Shown: in pieces, positions 8,603 to 17,951 of the stretch | How positions within the stretch are numbered: position 1 is the first letter of the stretch | Layout: each line of letters starts with the position of its first letter | Assembly: GCA_963626085.1 (NCBI GenBank) | Contig: CAVFVJ010000003.1 | Location: 1 to 64,000 of the forward strand | Source of the DNA: Colivivens sp963626085 | GTDB lineage: Bacteria; Bacteroidota; Bacteroidia; Bacteroidales; Bacteroidaceae | Length of the DNA stretch: 64,000 bases | Reading direction: 5' to 3' | The notes under the pieces: model-generated | Told to the model about the DNA's origin: nothing | The model's input: the letters and a program-made list of their open reading frames with translations, nothing else | The model's database searches: none | Program-made: the position numbers and the translations under genes

Positions 8603-10207
8603 TTAATATGCCTTTATTTTGTATTTGTTTACCTTCTTGTGTTTGCCTATCTGCGCATTGGTTTCGGGGAAGTATTTCGAGATAAGTTTATAGAGGCGTG
8701 GATCGTACTTCTTGAGTTCATCCCTCGTGTTGACAGGATTATGCTTACCGTCTGGACTTGCCACCTCCGCATTGACATTGAACCAGTCCTGCACGCCTTC
8801 AGCCCAGTATTCTTCGTACACACTTCCTGCATAAGTGTCCTTCCATTTTCCTTCATTCAGTGCCTGTGTCAACAAGTCCTGGAGCTGGTCGTTGATGGTT
8901 GGGTCGACCTGTAGTATGCCTATCAGATGGATGGAGTGTGAGAACTCGTGTATGAGGATGTCCTCCGCATGGTACTTGTCCCAAGGGTATGCCATGATAT
9001 TCTCTTCGGCGCACGAAGTGATGGGTTCCATGAGGGTGCCACCCAGTCCACGTGCCCTCAGGTTCCAGTTGAGGCTACGGTCGTGCTTCATCCCACTGTG
9101 TTCAGGCACATCGATGGTCACCTCTTTCTGTCCCATGACTACCACCCTCGTGTCGACCTTGGCCATGCACCTGAGTACCTCTTCGGGCAACATGCTGGTC
9201 ATGCAGTATATGGTCTTGAAGGCCTGTGCCAGTGCACTGTCAGGTACTTGGTCGGACGACAGTATGTGGATTCCGTTGCAGTCCACGTGCTTCTTGTAGA
9301 ACTGGGTGTCGAGCTTGAGGCGTGTCGCCAGTTCTGCGGACACACGCTCCACCTTACACTCAGGCACGTCTATGTTCAACTTCTTCTCTTTGTTGAGCCT
9401 CCTGTATGCTCTTGCGTCATCCTTCTTGTAAAGGTTTACCTTCGGGTGATTGCTGAAGTAAGGTACGTCAGCATTGAAATAGGTGGCGATGAAACTATAG
9501 AGTCCGTCGTCATATTTCTTCAGATCTGCCCTTGTGTTCACCCAGTTGTGCTCGCCGTTGGGCAGTGGGGCTTCAGCGTTGACATCAAGCCAGTCCTGCA
9601 CGCCCTCGGCGAAATACTCAAGCATGTTGCCGCTGGCATATGTGTTTTTGTACTTTCCTGCCAGTGTGGCGTTGGTGTGTAGGTCAAAAAGTTGTTTTTC
9701 CGTCTGTGGATATACCTTGCTTATGCCGAGCTTGAAGACAGTCTTGGCAAAGTACTTGACAAGGATATCCTCTGCATAGTTGGGGTCTATCTGGTAAGCG
9801 AGGACGTTCTCCTCGGCAGCGAGAGTGACGGGAAGGTCTTCAGATGCCTCCAGTCCCCGACAGTGTATGTCCCAGTAAGGCTTGATGCCGGGGTAGTTCT
9901 TGTACTCAGGCAGTTCCGTGATTCCTTCATAGCGTCCCATGACAACGATGCGCGGACTGTATCCGACCATCTTGTCCAGTACTTCCTTCGGCAACATGTC
10001 CGTCATGGCTTCAATCTGTTTGTATACCTTGACAAGACAACTGTCTGGGGCTTTGTCTCCTGTAACGATATGTATGCCGTTACAGTTCATGTACTTTACA
10101 TAATATGAGTCGAGACCGAGGTCTGCGGGAGGTGTGGTTATGGTTTGTGCCTGACACATCAACGGTGCGATGCCCATTGCCAGACACGACAGTATAGAGT
10201 GTTTCAT
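8603..10207 (-). CDS. Secreted protein with two metalloprotease-like repeats, one with HEFSH motif
   Basis: 534 residues with a signal peptide (about 1-20, ending CQAQ). The rest is two related repeats of about 230 residues, each starting near CNGIHI and containing LP[KE]EVL, RxVVMG, AEEN, EDIL and YxAEGVQDW. The second repeat has HEFSHSIH after EDIL, a classic HExxH zinc site, with a later Glu in YWAEGVQDWF as a likely third ligand. The first repeat has KYFAKTVF in the same place, so it should not bind zinc the same way and looks catalytically dead. It ends 22 bp before the oxidoreductase start, so the two are probably co-transcribed. A role in releasing amino acids from proline-rich host or food protein is an attractive but unproven idea. 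Confidence 0.7.
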   Translation of the reverse strand: MKHSILSCLAMGIAPLMCQAQTITTPPADLGLDSYYVKYMNCNGIHIVTGDKAPDSCLVKVYKQIEAMTDMLPKEVLDKMVGYSPRIVVMGRYEGITELPEYKNYPGIKPYWDIHCRGLEASEDLPVTLAAEENVLAYQIDPNYAEDILVKYFAKTVFKLGISKVYPQTEKQLFDLHTNATLAGKYKNTYASGNMLEYFAEGVQDWLDVNAEAPLPNGEHNWVNTRADLKKYDDGLYSFIATYFNADVPYFSNHPKVNLYKKDDARAYRRLNKEKKLNIDVPECKVERVSAELATRLKLDTQFYKKHVDCNGIHILSSDQVPDSALAQAFKTIYCMTSMLPEEVLRCMAKVDTRVVVMGQKEVTIDVPEHSGMKHDRSLNWNLRARGLGGTLMEPITSCAEENIMAYPWDKYHAEDILIHEFSHSIHLIGILQVDPTINDQLQDLLTQALNEGKWKDTYAGSVYEEYWAEGVQDWFNVNAEVASPDGKHNPVNTRDELKKYDPRLYKLISKYFPETNAQIGKHKKVNKYKIKAY

Positions 10208-10259
10208 TGTGTTCTGGATTAAGTTTAATTGTGGTAATTAAAAAGAGCGGTAATAAAAA

Positions 10260-10297
10260 ACAAGTCCCCTCTTGCTGAGTGGAAAGAGGGGACTTGT
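10260..10297 (-). terminator. Rho-independent terminator after P5C dehydrogenase
   Basis: Perfect 14-bp arms (10260-10273 and 10284-10297) with a 10-nt loop, followed on the minus strand by a run of T. It closes the pruA transcript before the metalloprotease-like gene. Read-through or a promoter just after it would be needed to express that gene. Confidence 0.85.
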
Positions 10298-10307
10298 GGA
10301 TTTTACT

Positions 10308-11933
10308 TTATTTCATGTATGAATAGCGGTAGTCTGTCGGTGGAACCAAAGTCTCCTTGATTACACGTGGGAGTACCCAGCGGATAAGGTTGAACTCGCC
10401 TCCTGCCTTGTCGTTTGTACCAGAAGCGCGGCTTCCACCGAACGGCTGCAGACCAACCACAGCACCTGTAGGACGGTCGTTCACGTAGAAGTTGCCGGCT
10501 GTATAGCACAACTCGTCGGAGATCTTCTCGACAGCGAGACGATCCTGACCGAATACGGAACCAGTCAGTCCGTAAGGAGAAGTGGTGTCGCAGTACTTGA
10601 CAGCTTCGTCTACCTTGTCGTCCTCATATACATATACTGTGAGCACTGGACCGAAGAGTTCCTCTTCCATTGTCTTGAAGTGTGGGTCAGTAGTTTCGAT
10701 GACGGTTGGTTCGATGAAGTAACCAACACTCTTGTCGTACTTGCCACCCATGACAATCTTGGCATCCTTTGATGCTTTTGCATACTCAATGTAAGATGCG
10801 ATGTTGTCGAATGATGCCTCATCGATGACAGCGTTGAGGTAGTTGTGGCAATCCATAACGTCACCCATCTTGATTTCACCCGCAAACTTCTTCATCTTGT
10901 CGAGCACAGGTCCCCACAGGCTCTTCGGGATGTACATGCGGCTGGCAGCAGAGCACTTCTGTCCTTGATACTCGTATGCTCCAGTGAATGCAGCGTGTGC
11001 GACAGCATCGATGTCAGCAGATGGATGTACGAAGATGTAGTCCTTACCTCCAGTCTCACCGACCAGACGCGGATAGCTTACGTACTTGTCGATATTCTCG
11101 CCCACTGACTTCCAGAGAGATTGGAATGTCTTTGTAGAACCGGTGAAATGGATACCTGCGAGGTCCTTGCTCTCGCAGCAGATCTTTCCAATCTCAGAAC
11201 CACGGCTTGGAACGAAGTTGACAACGCCGTCTGGCACACCAGCCTCCTTGAACATCTGCATGAGATAGTAGTTTGACAGGATGGCAGTAGATGACGGCTT
11301 CCAGATAGTGGTGTTACCCATCAATACCGGTGTCATGTTGAGGTTACATGCGATTGAAGAGAAGTTGAACGGAGTCACTGCAAGCACGAATCCTTCGAGA
11401 GGACGATACTCGGTATTGTCGATAACTCCATTGCCGTTCTTCGGCTGTATGCTGTAAAGTTTTGAAGCATAGTGTACATTGTAACGGAAGAAGTCGATGG
11501 TCTCGCAGGCGGAATCAATCTCGGCCTGATAGATGTTCTTACTCTGTCCAAGCATCGTAGCCGCGTTGAGGATAGGACGGTACTTAGTTGCAAGAAGCTC
11601 GGCACATTTCATGATGATAGCCGCACGTACAGTCCAGTCGGTGTTTGCCCACTGCTTGTGTGCTGCCATTGCCGCATCGATGGCCATCTTTATCTCCTTC
11701 TCTCCAGCCTTGTGGTAACGAGCAAGGACATGCTTATGGTCATGAGGGCAGACAACCTCCGCAGTGTTGCCAGTGCGGATTTCCTTTCCGCCAATGATAA
11801 GTGGAATGTCGAGGACAGTGTCGTGCTGACGTTTCAGTTCTGCGTCGAGTGCTACTCGCTCAGGACTTCCTTCAAGATAACTTTTTACCGGTTCGTTTGC
11901 CGGTGATGGAAATGTTACAATTGAATTCTTCAT
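10308..11933 (-). CDS. pruA: L-glutamate gamma-semialdehyde (P5C) dehydrogenase
   Basis: 541 residues, the usual length for the stand-alone PruA enzyme. It oxidises glutamate semialdehyde, in equilibrium with pyrroline-5-carboxylate, to glutamate with NAD. Visible aldehyde dehydrogenase features are the N-terminal substrate region, FTGSTKTFQSLW (NAD site), LVGETGGKDY with the general-base Glu, and GQKCSAASR with the catalytic Cys, then EEELFGPVL and a C-terminal GGSRASGTNDKAGG. It is the second step of proline catabolism, so the FAD oxidoreductase downstream on the same strand is the natural partner for the first step. The promoter upstream and terminator downstream suggest a single-gene transcript. 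Confidence 0.95.
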   Translation of the reverse strand: MKNSIVTFPSPANEPVKSYLEGSPERVALDAELKRQHDTVLDIPLIIGGKEIRTGNTAEVVCPHDHKHVLARYHKAGEKEIKMAIDAAMAAHKQWANTDWTVRAAIIMKCAELLATKYRPILNAATMLGQSKNIYQAEIDSACETIDFFRYNVHYASKLYSIQPKNGNGVIDNTEYRPLEGFVLAVTPFNFSSIACNLNMTPVLMGNTTIWKPSSTAILSNYYLMQMFKEAGVPDGVVNFVPSRGSEIGKICCESKDLAGIHFTGSTKTFQSLWKSVGENIDKYVSYPRLVGETGGKDYIFVHPSADIDAVAHAAFTGAYEYQGQKCSAASRMYIPKSLWGPVLDKMKKFAGEIKMGDVMDCHNYLNAVIDEASFDNIASYIEYAKASKDAKIVMGGKYDKSVGYFIEPTVIETTDPHFKTMEEELFGPVLTVYVYEDDKVDEAVKYCDTTSPYGLTGSVFGQDRLAVEKISDELCYTAGNFYVNDRPTGAVVGLQPFGGSRASGTNDKAGGEFNLIRWVLPRVIKETLVPPTDYRYSYMK

Positions 11934-11981
11934 AAGAACGCTTATTTGTTTAAATAAATATGTTACTTAGTTTTTACCGTG

Positions 11982-12013
11982 CAAAGTTATGTCTTTGGCA
12001 AAAGATAAGCAAA
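11982..12013 (-). promoter_or_regulatory. Promoter of pruA
   Basis: On the minus strand: TTTG (12010-12013), 20 bp, TAACTTTG (11982-11989). The start codon is about 50 bp downstream. It matches the Bacteroidota consensus fully. Confidence 0.75.
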
Positions 12014-12128
12014 TAATTGAGGCGTTTTTTCTATTGCTGAACGTAAATTCTTGACTCAACCGTATGATATCTGATACTGTCATTACAAAGTGTTTTTGTA
12101 AAAAGCAACTAAATTATTGTGGGTATAG

Positions 12129-12159
12129 TTGCCGGTACGAATTTATTTGTCTATATTTG
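12129..12159 (+). promoter_or_regulatory. Promoter of the arabinofuranosidase gene
   Basis: TTG at 12129-12131, 20 bp, TATATTTG at 12152-12159. The start codon follows after about 66 bp. It is divergent from the pruA promoter, with just over 100 bp between them. Confidence 0.7.
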
Positions 12160-12225
12160 CAATGTTTTCGGGAACAGCCCGAATAAAAAGGAGATATTTT
12201 GCAATCAAACTACTGATAATAAATT

Positions 12226-14196
12226 ATGAACAAAAAATTGACTTTAGCTCTGGCGCTGGCCCTCGGTACGATGGGAGTGAATGCGCAGACTCATGAATTC
12301 AACATCACCCCCAAGAAGATGGGGGCAACCATTCCTTCTACGCTGTATGGAATATTCTTTGAAGACATCAACTACGCTGCCGACGGTGGTCTGTATGGTG
12401 AACTGGTGAAGAACCGCTCGTTCGAGTTTCCAGACAATTATATGGGATGGAAGAAGTTCGGACATGTGAACCTGAGGGATGACGGTCCGTTCGACAAGAA
12501 CCCCCACTATATCCGTGTCAGTTACAGTGGACACAACGACAAGTTCTCTGGAGTGGAGAACGAAGGTTTCTTTGGCATCGGCTACGCCAAGGGTGAGGAA
12601 TACCGCTTCTCCGTTTGGGCAAGAGTGCCGGAAGGAGGGACTGGAAAGATCCGTGTGATGCTGTGTGACCCCAACACAATGGAGGAACGTCAACAGTTTG
12701 TGGAGCAGTCTTTGACCATCGACAGCAAGGATTGGAAGAAATATACGGTGGTGCTGAAGTCCACAAAGACGGTGGATAAGGGGACACTACGTGTGATGCT
12801 CAGCAGAGGCAGTGCTGTTGTCGACCTCGAACATATCAGCTTGTTCCCCGTGAACACGTTCAATGGTCATGAGAACGGTATGCGCAAGGACTTGGCTCAA
12901 GCTCTCGCAGACCTCAAGCCGGGGGTGTTCCGCTTCCCTGGAGGATGTATCGTAGAGGGGACAGACCTGAACACCCGTTACCAGTGGAAGAATTCTGTGG
13001 GACCAGTAGAGAACCGTCCTCTCAATGAGAACCGTTGGCATTATACTTTCGATTACCGTTTCTTCCCCGACTATTACCAGAGTTATGGACTGGGATTCTA
13101 CGAGTACTTCCTGTTGTGTGAGGAGATAGGGGCGACAGCCCTTCCTGTAGTGAGTGTAGGTCTGGCGTGTCAGTTCCAGAACGGAAATGAGGATGCACAT
13201 GTGCCAGTGGATGAGTTGCAACCGTATATTGATGATGTGCTCGACCTCATCGAGTTTGCAAACGGTGACCCTGCCACCAACCAGTGGGCTAAGCTGAGGG
13301 CGGACATGGGACACCCTGCACCGTTTAACCTTAAATATGTGGCGATAGGCAACGAACAGTGGGGACAGACATACGTGGATCATCTTAAACCGTTCATCGA
13401 CCCTGTCCGCAAGAAATATCCGAATATCAAGATTATCGGTACGTCTGGTCCTAACAGTGAGGGCAAGGACTTCGATTTCCTTTGGCCGGAGATGGTGAAG
13501 GTAGGTGCTGACCTTGTGGACGAACACTTCTACCGTCCTGAGAGTTGGTTCCTCAAGAGCGGAAACCGCTATGACAACTATTCACGCAAAGGTCCAAAGG
13601 TGTTTGCTGGGGAATATGCGTGCCACGGAAAAGGCAAGAAATGGAACCATTTTGAGGCTGCACTGCTGGAGGCTGCGTTCTTGACTGGAGTTGAACGCAA
13701 TGCAGATGTGGTTGAGATGGCTACCTACGCACCTCTTTTTGCACATATAGATGGATGGCAGTGGCGCCCGGATCTTATATGGTACGATAACCTCCGTTCT
13801 TTCCGCTCATGCTCATATCAAGTACAGCAGTTGTATTCTACAGCCAAGGGTACCAATGTGGTCAGTCTGACTATGAACGGCAAACCTGTGGCTGGCAATG
13901 ACGACCAGGACGGTCTGTTTGCAAGTGCCAACTTCGACAAGAACACAGGTTGCTACAATGTGAAGATTGTGAATGTGGGCGATAAGGCGCAGGACGTGAC
14001 CCTCAACTTGAAGGGTATGAAGGGTGAGCACAAAGGCAAACTCATCTCCTTCCACGCAGATGACATGGACGGTGAGAACACTCTAGATGAACCGCACAAG
14101 TACGAGCCGACAACAAAAGACATAACGGTGTCCGCTCCATCTTATTCTGTCAGTGTGCCTGCAAAGACCTTTGTAGTCTATCAGTTTGCCAAATGA
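12226..14196 (+). CDS. Alpha-L-arabinofuranosidase, GH51
   Basis: 656 residues, exported (signal MNKKLTLALALALGTMGVNA). It removes terminal arabinofuranose from arabinan or arabinoxylan, probably in the periplasm. An N-terminal GH51 segment (STLYGIFFEDINYAADGG) is followed by a CBM4/9-like insert (about 80-210), then the TIM barrel with FRFPGGC and NGDP. The acid/base Glu is in IGNEQWG (about 377) and the nucleophile in FAGEYACHG (about 463). The C-terminal beta domain (560-656) ends VPAKTFVVYQF, typical of the family. It stands as a single gene with its own promoter and terminator rather than in a PUL with susC/susD. Confidence 0.93.
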   Translation: MNKKLTLALALALGTMGVNAQTHEFNITPKKMGATIPSTLYGIFFEDINYAADGGLYGELVKNRSFEFPDNYMGWKKFGHVNLRDDGPFDKNPHYIRVSYSGHNDKFSGVENEGFFGIGYAKGEEYRFSVWARVPEGGTGKIRVMLCDPNTMEERQQFVEQSLTIDSKDWKKYTVVLKSTKTVDKGTLRVMLSRGSAVVDLEHISLFPVNTFNGHENGMRKDLAQALADLKPGVFRFPGGCIVEGTDLNTRYQWKNSVGPVENRPLNENRWHYTFDYRFFPDYYQSYGLGFYEYFLLCEEIGATALPVVSVGLACQFQNGNEDAHVPVDELQPYIDDVLDLIEFANGDPATNQWAKLRADMGHPAPFNLKYVAIGNEQWGQTYVDHLKPFIDPVRKKYPNIKIIGTSGPNSEGKDFDFLWPEMVKVGADLVDEHFYRPESWFLKSGNRYDNYSRKGPKVFAGEYACHGKGKKWNHFEAALLEAAFLTGVERNADVVEMATYAPLFAHIDGWQWRPDLIWYDNLRSFRSCSYQVQQLYSTAKGTNVVSLTMNGKPVAGNDDQDGLFASANFDKNTGCYNVKIVNVGDKAQDVTLNLKGMKGEHKGKLISFHADDMDGENTLDEPHKYEPTTKDITVSAPSYSVSVPAKTFVVYQFAK

Positions 14197-14239
14197 CCTT
14201 AAGAGCCGGATACGGCTCAAGTGGGATATATATCAAAAT

Positions 14240-14267
14240 GGGGTGTGCCTGTCAATCGGCACACCCC
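14240..14267. terminator. Terminator between GH51 and a convergent gene
   Basis: Arms GGGGTGTGCC (14240-14249) and GGCACACCCC (14258-14267), 10 bp perfect, followed by TTATTAATTAAT. A smaller GAGCC/GGCTC hairpin precedes it. It probably serves both convergent genes. Confidence 0.75.
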
Positions 14268-14301
14268 TTATTAATTAATGATTCTATGATGTGGTGGTTG
14301 A

Positions 14302-14742
14302 CTATAGTCTGAACCACTTGTAGATAAGCTCTTCCAATGAGTCTACCAACAGCTTGCTGTCAATCTCCGTTCCATTGATGACCACTGCGTCGTTGTTCCT
14401 TGCTATCTCGATTATACGGGCGATTTGACCTCCTGTCAGTTCGTAGTTGCAGGTGTAATAGCTCACCTTCCTTGTCTTCGGGATGACATTCTCCCAACCG
14501 TCGTCGAGGATGCCTGTCACATCGATGACACTCTCTCCTTTGTCATTGAGGATGTCTATAGAGAAATCCACGCTTTTCTTCGACTCTTCAAGGATACTCA
14601 GGATACACTTGTGTGACACAGGGTTGAATCCGATTCCAACTTCCATTGTCTTGTTTACTGGAGTGTAATACACTACTGGACTTTGAGCAGCCATTGTGAT
14701 GCTTACGATTACTGCTGCGAGGGTTGCCAATACTTTCTTCAT
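14302..14742 (-). CDS. Small secreted protein, unknown function
   Basis: 146 residues with a clear signal peptide (MKKVLATLAAVIVSITMAAQ). The remainder alternates hydrophobic and charged residues (VGIGFNPVSHKCILSILEESKKSVDFSIDILNDKG), ending EELIYKWFRL. I do not recognise the family. It has its own -7 box at 14801 and a terminator downstream, so it seems to be a single-gene unit convergent with the arabinofuranosidase gene. Confidence 0.7.
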   Translation of the reverse strand: MKKVLATLAAVIVSITMAAQSPVVYYTPVNKTMEVGIGFNPVSHKCILSILEESKKSVDFSIDILNDKGESVIDVTGILDDGWENVIPKTRKVSYYTCNYELTGGQIARIIEIARNNDAVVINGTEIDSKLLVDSLEELIYKWFRL

Positions 14743-15059
14743 AACTTGTTTCCTTTCTGATTTTATGCTTGTTAATTATGTTTCTGTCTGTTTGACGCTG
14801 CAAAGGTAGGATGTTTTAATGGTGTGGGTCATTTTCTTTTCCTAAACATGTGGGAAGGTTTCCCTACGGAAAATAGGGCTTTCTCTCGTTAAGCCATACA
14901 CACCCTGTTTCCGCTCATGCAGGGATGGGCAATAGGCAATGAACGCAGCGAAGAAAGAAACGGTAGGCGATTCATGTATTATCCAGAAAGATTTAGTATC
15001 TTTGCAGTCAATAAAAACAGGTGTGTTCCGTTATTGCATTAAAGAGATGTTGAGGTAAA
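14743..15059. other. Divergent promoter region
   Basis: Contains TACCTTTG on the minus strand (14801-14808) for the small secreted protein and TATCTTTG on the plus strand (14997-15004) for sprE. No clear -33 boxes at the right spacing. No gene is seen between them. Confidence 0.5.
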
Positions 15060-17951
15060 ATGAAAAGAACGCTTGGCTACATACTGACACTGCTGCTTAT
15101 ATGTGCGGCTGTCTCGTGTTCCACAAAGAGGAATACGGGCACGACGCGTCGCGTGCAGGCGTTCAAGGCAAAATACAACACTTACTACAACGGTAACCAG
15201 GCTTTTATCGAGGGCGTCGAGTCACAGCGTGAGGGCAACAAGGACAACTACATGGAGTTTTTGCCTTTCTACATGACGGGCAATGCCGCTACACGGAAGT
15301 TGGGTTCAGGGCAGTTTGACCGTGCCATAGAGAAAAGCCAAAAGAGCATCAAATTGCATAGTATCACTAAAAAACCGGAGTTGAGTGCCCGACAGAGGCG
15401 TAGCGTGAAGGGTAAGTCTTTGCTCGCACTGAAGGAGTACAACCCGTTCCTTCACAAGGCGTGGTTCTTGATGGCGGATGCGCAGTTCCGTAAGGGGGAT
15501 TACTTTGAGGCGGCATCTACCTATGCCTACATTCAGCGGCTATTCCCTACGCGTCCCAACATAGTGGCACGCGCTAGAGTGCTGGAGGCGAGGTGTTATG
15601 CGGAGATGGACTGGTACTATGATGCGGAGAACCTGATAAGCCGTGCGGAGCGCGACAGTTTCCCTACAAGCCTCGAACCGGCAAAGGCAGCAGTGTTGGC
15701 AGACTGTCAGATCCGTCAGCAGCAGTATGAGGAGGCTATCCCCAATATCTTGAAGGCGGTGAAGAAGCAGAAGGGCTCACTTGAGAAAGCACGACTCTAT
15801 TTCCTATTGGGACAACTCTACCACCATACGGGACAGGATCGTCTGGCATACAAAGCGTTCAAGAAAGTGTGTTCCAAGAACCCTCCTTATGAACTTGAGT
15901 TCAATGCCCGTATAAAACAGACTGAGGTCTTGTCGAAAGGACAGTCGAGACAGATGATAAGTAAGTTGCGCAGGATGGCGCGCAGCGATAAGAACAAGGA
16001 CTATCTCGATCAAGTGTACTATGCCATCGGTAACATATATCTTGCGCAGGGTGATACTGTCCATGCACTCTACGCCTACCGTGACGGGGTGGAGAAAAGT
16101 ACGCGTGGCGGTATAGAGAAGGGTGTCGTATGGCTTCGTCTGGGGCAACTTTACTGGGACAAGGAGGAGTTCGTCAAGGCGCAGGAGTGTTATGCCGGTG
16201 CGCTGGGACTCTACGATAAGGATCGTGACGACTATGAGGCGGTAGCTGACAGGGCGAAGATTCTGGAGGAGTTGTTGCCGTATGCACAAGCAGTGGAACT
16301 GCAGGACAGCCTGCAGACTCTTGCCCGCATGGATTCTCTTGAGAGGATGAGGAAGATAAAGTTGATTATTGAGGAGGTCAAGAGAAAGGAGAAGGAAGAG
16401 GAGCGTCAGAATACACAGAACACACAGGAAACACAGACATCGCAGAAAACAGGACAGGACCAGACTAACCGCACAGGCACACAGACCAAAGCAGAATGGT
16501 ATTTCTACAATCCTACAGCTGTGGCGAACGGAAAGAAGGAGTTCCAACGGAGGTGGGGACAGAGGGTACTGGCGGACGACTGGCGACGAAGTAATAAAAC
16601 GGTGCTTGCCACAGGGGATTCGGACAGTGAGGATAGGGGCGACGAAGAACTGTCGGACTCCATCGCCAATGACTCAACACAGACTTTGGACGGAAACCGT
16701 ATGACTGAAGGCGATCAGGAGGCACTCGACAAACAGAAGGAGTACGAGAACGACCCGTACCGACCGGAGTATTACTTGAAGGACATCCCCCTGACGGACG
16801 AACAGAAGGAGGCATCGGACAAGTTACTTGCAGATGGCCTCTACAACTCGGCTGTCATCTACAAAGACCGTATGGACAATTTCTCATTGGCTGAGCGCAC
16901 GTTCCAACGGATATGTATCAATTTTCCGGACTTTGAACATCTAGACGAGACTTATTACAACATGTTCCAGCTCTATTCAAGATATGGTCGTCTGGATGAT
17001 GCTGCTGACTATAAGAACAAACTGCTCAAAGAGTTCCCCGACAATGAACATGCCAAGATTATTGCTGACCCTGAGTTCGAGTTCAAGGCACGCTATGGTG
17101 TGGCACAGGAGGATTCGTTCTATCAGGATGCGTACAACGCATATGTGGGCGAGGACTATGACAGAGTCATCGCTGACGCTGAACATGCTGGAGAGAGATA
17201 CCCTGAGGGTTCCAACAGGGCACGTTTCATGTTCCTAAATGCTATGAGCCGACTCAACAAGGGCGAGACTCGGCAGTTTATGTCTGCCATGAAAGAGATT
17301 GTGGAGAAATACCCACAGAGCACCGTAAGTGAACTGGCTGGACTGTTCGTGAAGGGAATGCAGGACGGACGGTTGCTGCAGGGGGGTAGGATGAATAACG
17401 GCTCGGTATGGGAGCGCAGACGCGGATATATTGAAGGTGACTCGCTGATGGCAGATACCAGTTTCATTGATGAGAAGAACTGTAACTGGTTGTTCCTGAT
17501 TGCGTATGAAAGTGGCAGTGTCAACGAAAACCGGCTTCTCTTCGAGATGGCTCAGTACAATTTCTCAAGCTTTACGGTGAAGAATTTTGATATGGAACTG
17601 GAGAAGGGCACTGACATAAGCCTGTTGAAGATAAGCACGTTCATGAATTATGATGAGGCTTACATCTATCTTCACCGGTTGACTAACAATAAGACGATGA
17701 TGGGCAGACTGGAAGGACTGAAACTGTTCATTATATCGGAGGAAAACCTGACGAGGATAGCGAGGGGATTGAGCTATGCGGATTATTTCGAGTTCTATGA
17801 CAGAGTGTTCGACCGAATTGGTGGACTCCATGTGGACGAGGGTCTGTTGGATGAGCCGGATGTAGAGATAAAAGACCCGGACGACCTCTACGAGGAAGAG
17901 AAGGTCAACGAGGACTATTACGAAGATGATGAAGACAACTATATATTCTGA
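15060..17951 (+). CDS. sprE: Type IX secretion/gliding TPR lipoprotein SprE (PorW)
   Basis: 963 residues. The lipoprotein signal ends AVSC near residue 20. It then carries many tetratricopeptide-like helical repeats (KAWFLMADAQFRKGDYFEAASTYAYIQ; LYFLLGQLYHHTGQDRLAYKAFKKV), a low-complexity Gln/Thr-rich linker (about 440-485), more TPRs, and a very acidic C-terminus. Length, architecture and the adjoining porX match SprE/PorW, an outer-membrane-associated lipoprotein needed for type IX secretion, which exports and surface-anchors proteins with C-terminal sorting domains. The stop overlaps the porX start (TGATG), so the two are translationally coupled. Confidence 0.9.
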   Translation: MKRTLGYILTLLLICAAVSCSTKRNTGTTRRVQAFKAKYNTYYNGNQAFIEGVESQREGNKDNYMEFLPFYMTGNAATRKLGSGQFDRAIEKSQKSIKLHSITKKPELSARQRRSVKGKSLLALKEYNPFLHKAWFLMADAQFRKGDYFEAASTYAYIQRLFPTRPNIVARARVLEARCYAEMDWYYDAENLISRAERDSFPTSLEPAKAAVLADCQIRQQQYEEAIPNILKAVKKQKGSLEKARLYFLLGQLYHHTGQDRLAYKAFKKVCSKNPPYELEFNARIKQTEVLSKGQSRQMISKLRRMARSDKNKDYLDQVYYAIGNIYLAQGDTVHALYAYRDGVEKSTRGGIEKGVVWLRLGQLYWDKEEFVKAQECYAGALGLYDKDRDDYEAVADRAKILEELLPYAQAVELQDSLQTLARMDSLERMRKIKLIIEEVKRKEKEEERQNTQNTQETQTSQKTGQDQTNRTGTQTKAEWYFYNPTAVANGKKEFQRRWGQRVLADDWRRSNKTVLATGDSDSEDRGDEELSDSIANDSTQTLDGNRMTEGDQEALDKQKEYENDPYRPEYYLKDIPLTDEQKEASDKLLADGLYNSAVIYKDRMDNFSLAERTFQRICINFPDFEHLDETYYNMFQLYSRYGRLDDAADYKNKLLKEFPDNEHAKIIADPEFEFKARYGVAQEDSFYQDAYNAYVGEDYDRVIADAEHAGERYPEGSNRARFMFLNAMSRLNKGETRQFMSAMKEIVEKYPQSTVSELAGLFVKGMQDGRLLQGGRMNNGSVWERRRGYIEGDSLMADTSFIDEKNCNWLFLIAYESGSVNENRLLFEMAQYNFSSFTVKNFDMELEKGTDISLLKISTFMNYDEAYIYLHRLTNNKTMMGRLEGLKLFIISEENLTRIARGLSYADYFEFYDRVFDRIGGLHVDEGLLDEPDVEIKDPDDLYEEEKVNEDYYEDDEDNYIF

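Noticed and set aside
7630..8685. 351-codon plus-strand frame opposite the oxidoreductase
   Set aside because: The minus strand encodes unmistakable cofactor motifs over this stretch; the plus frame is a shadow.
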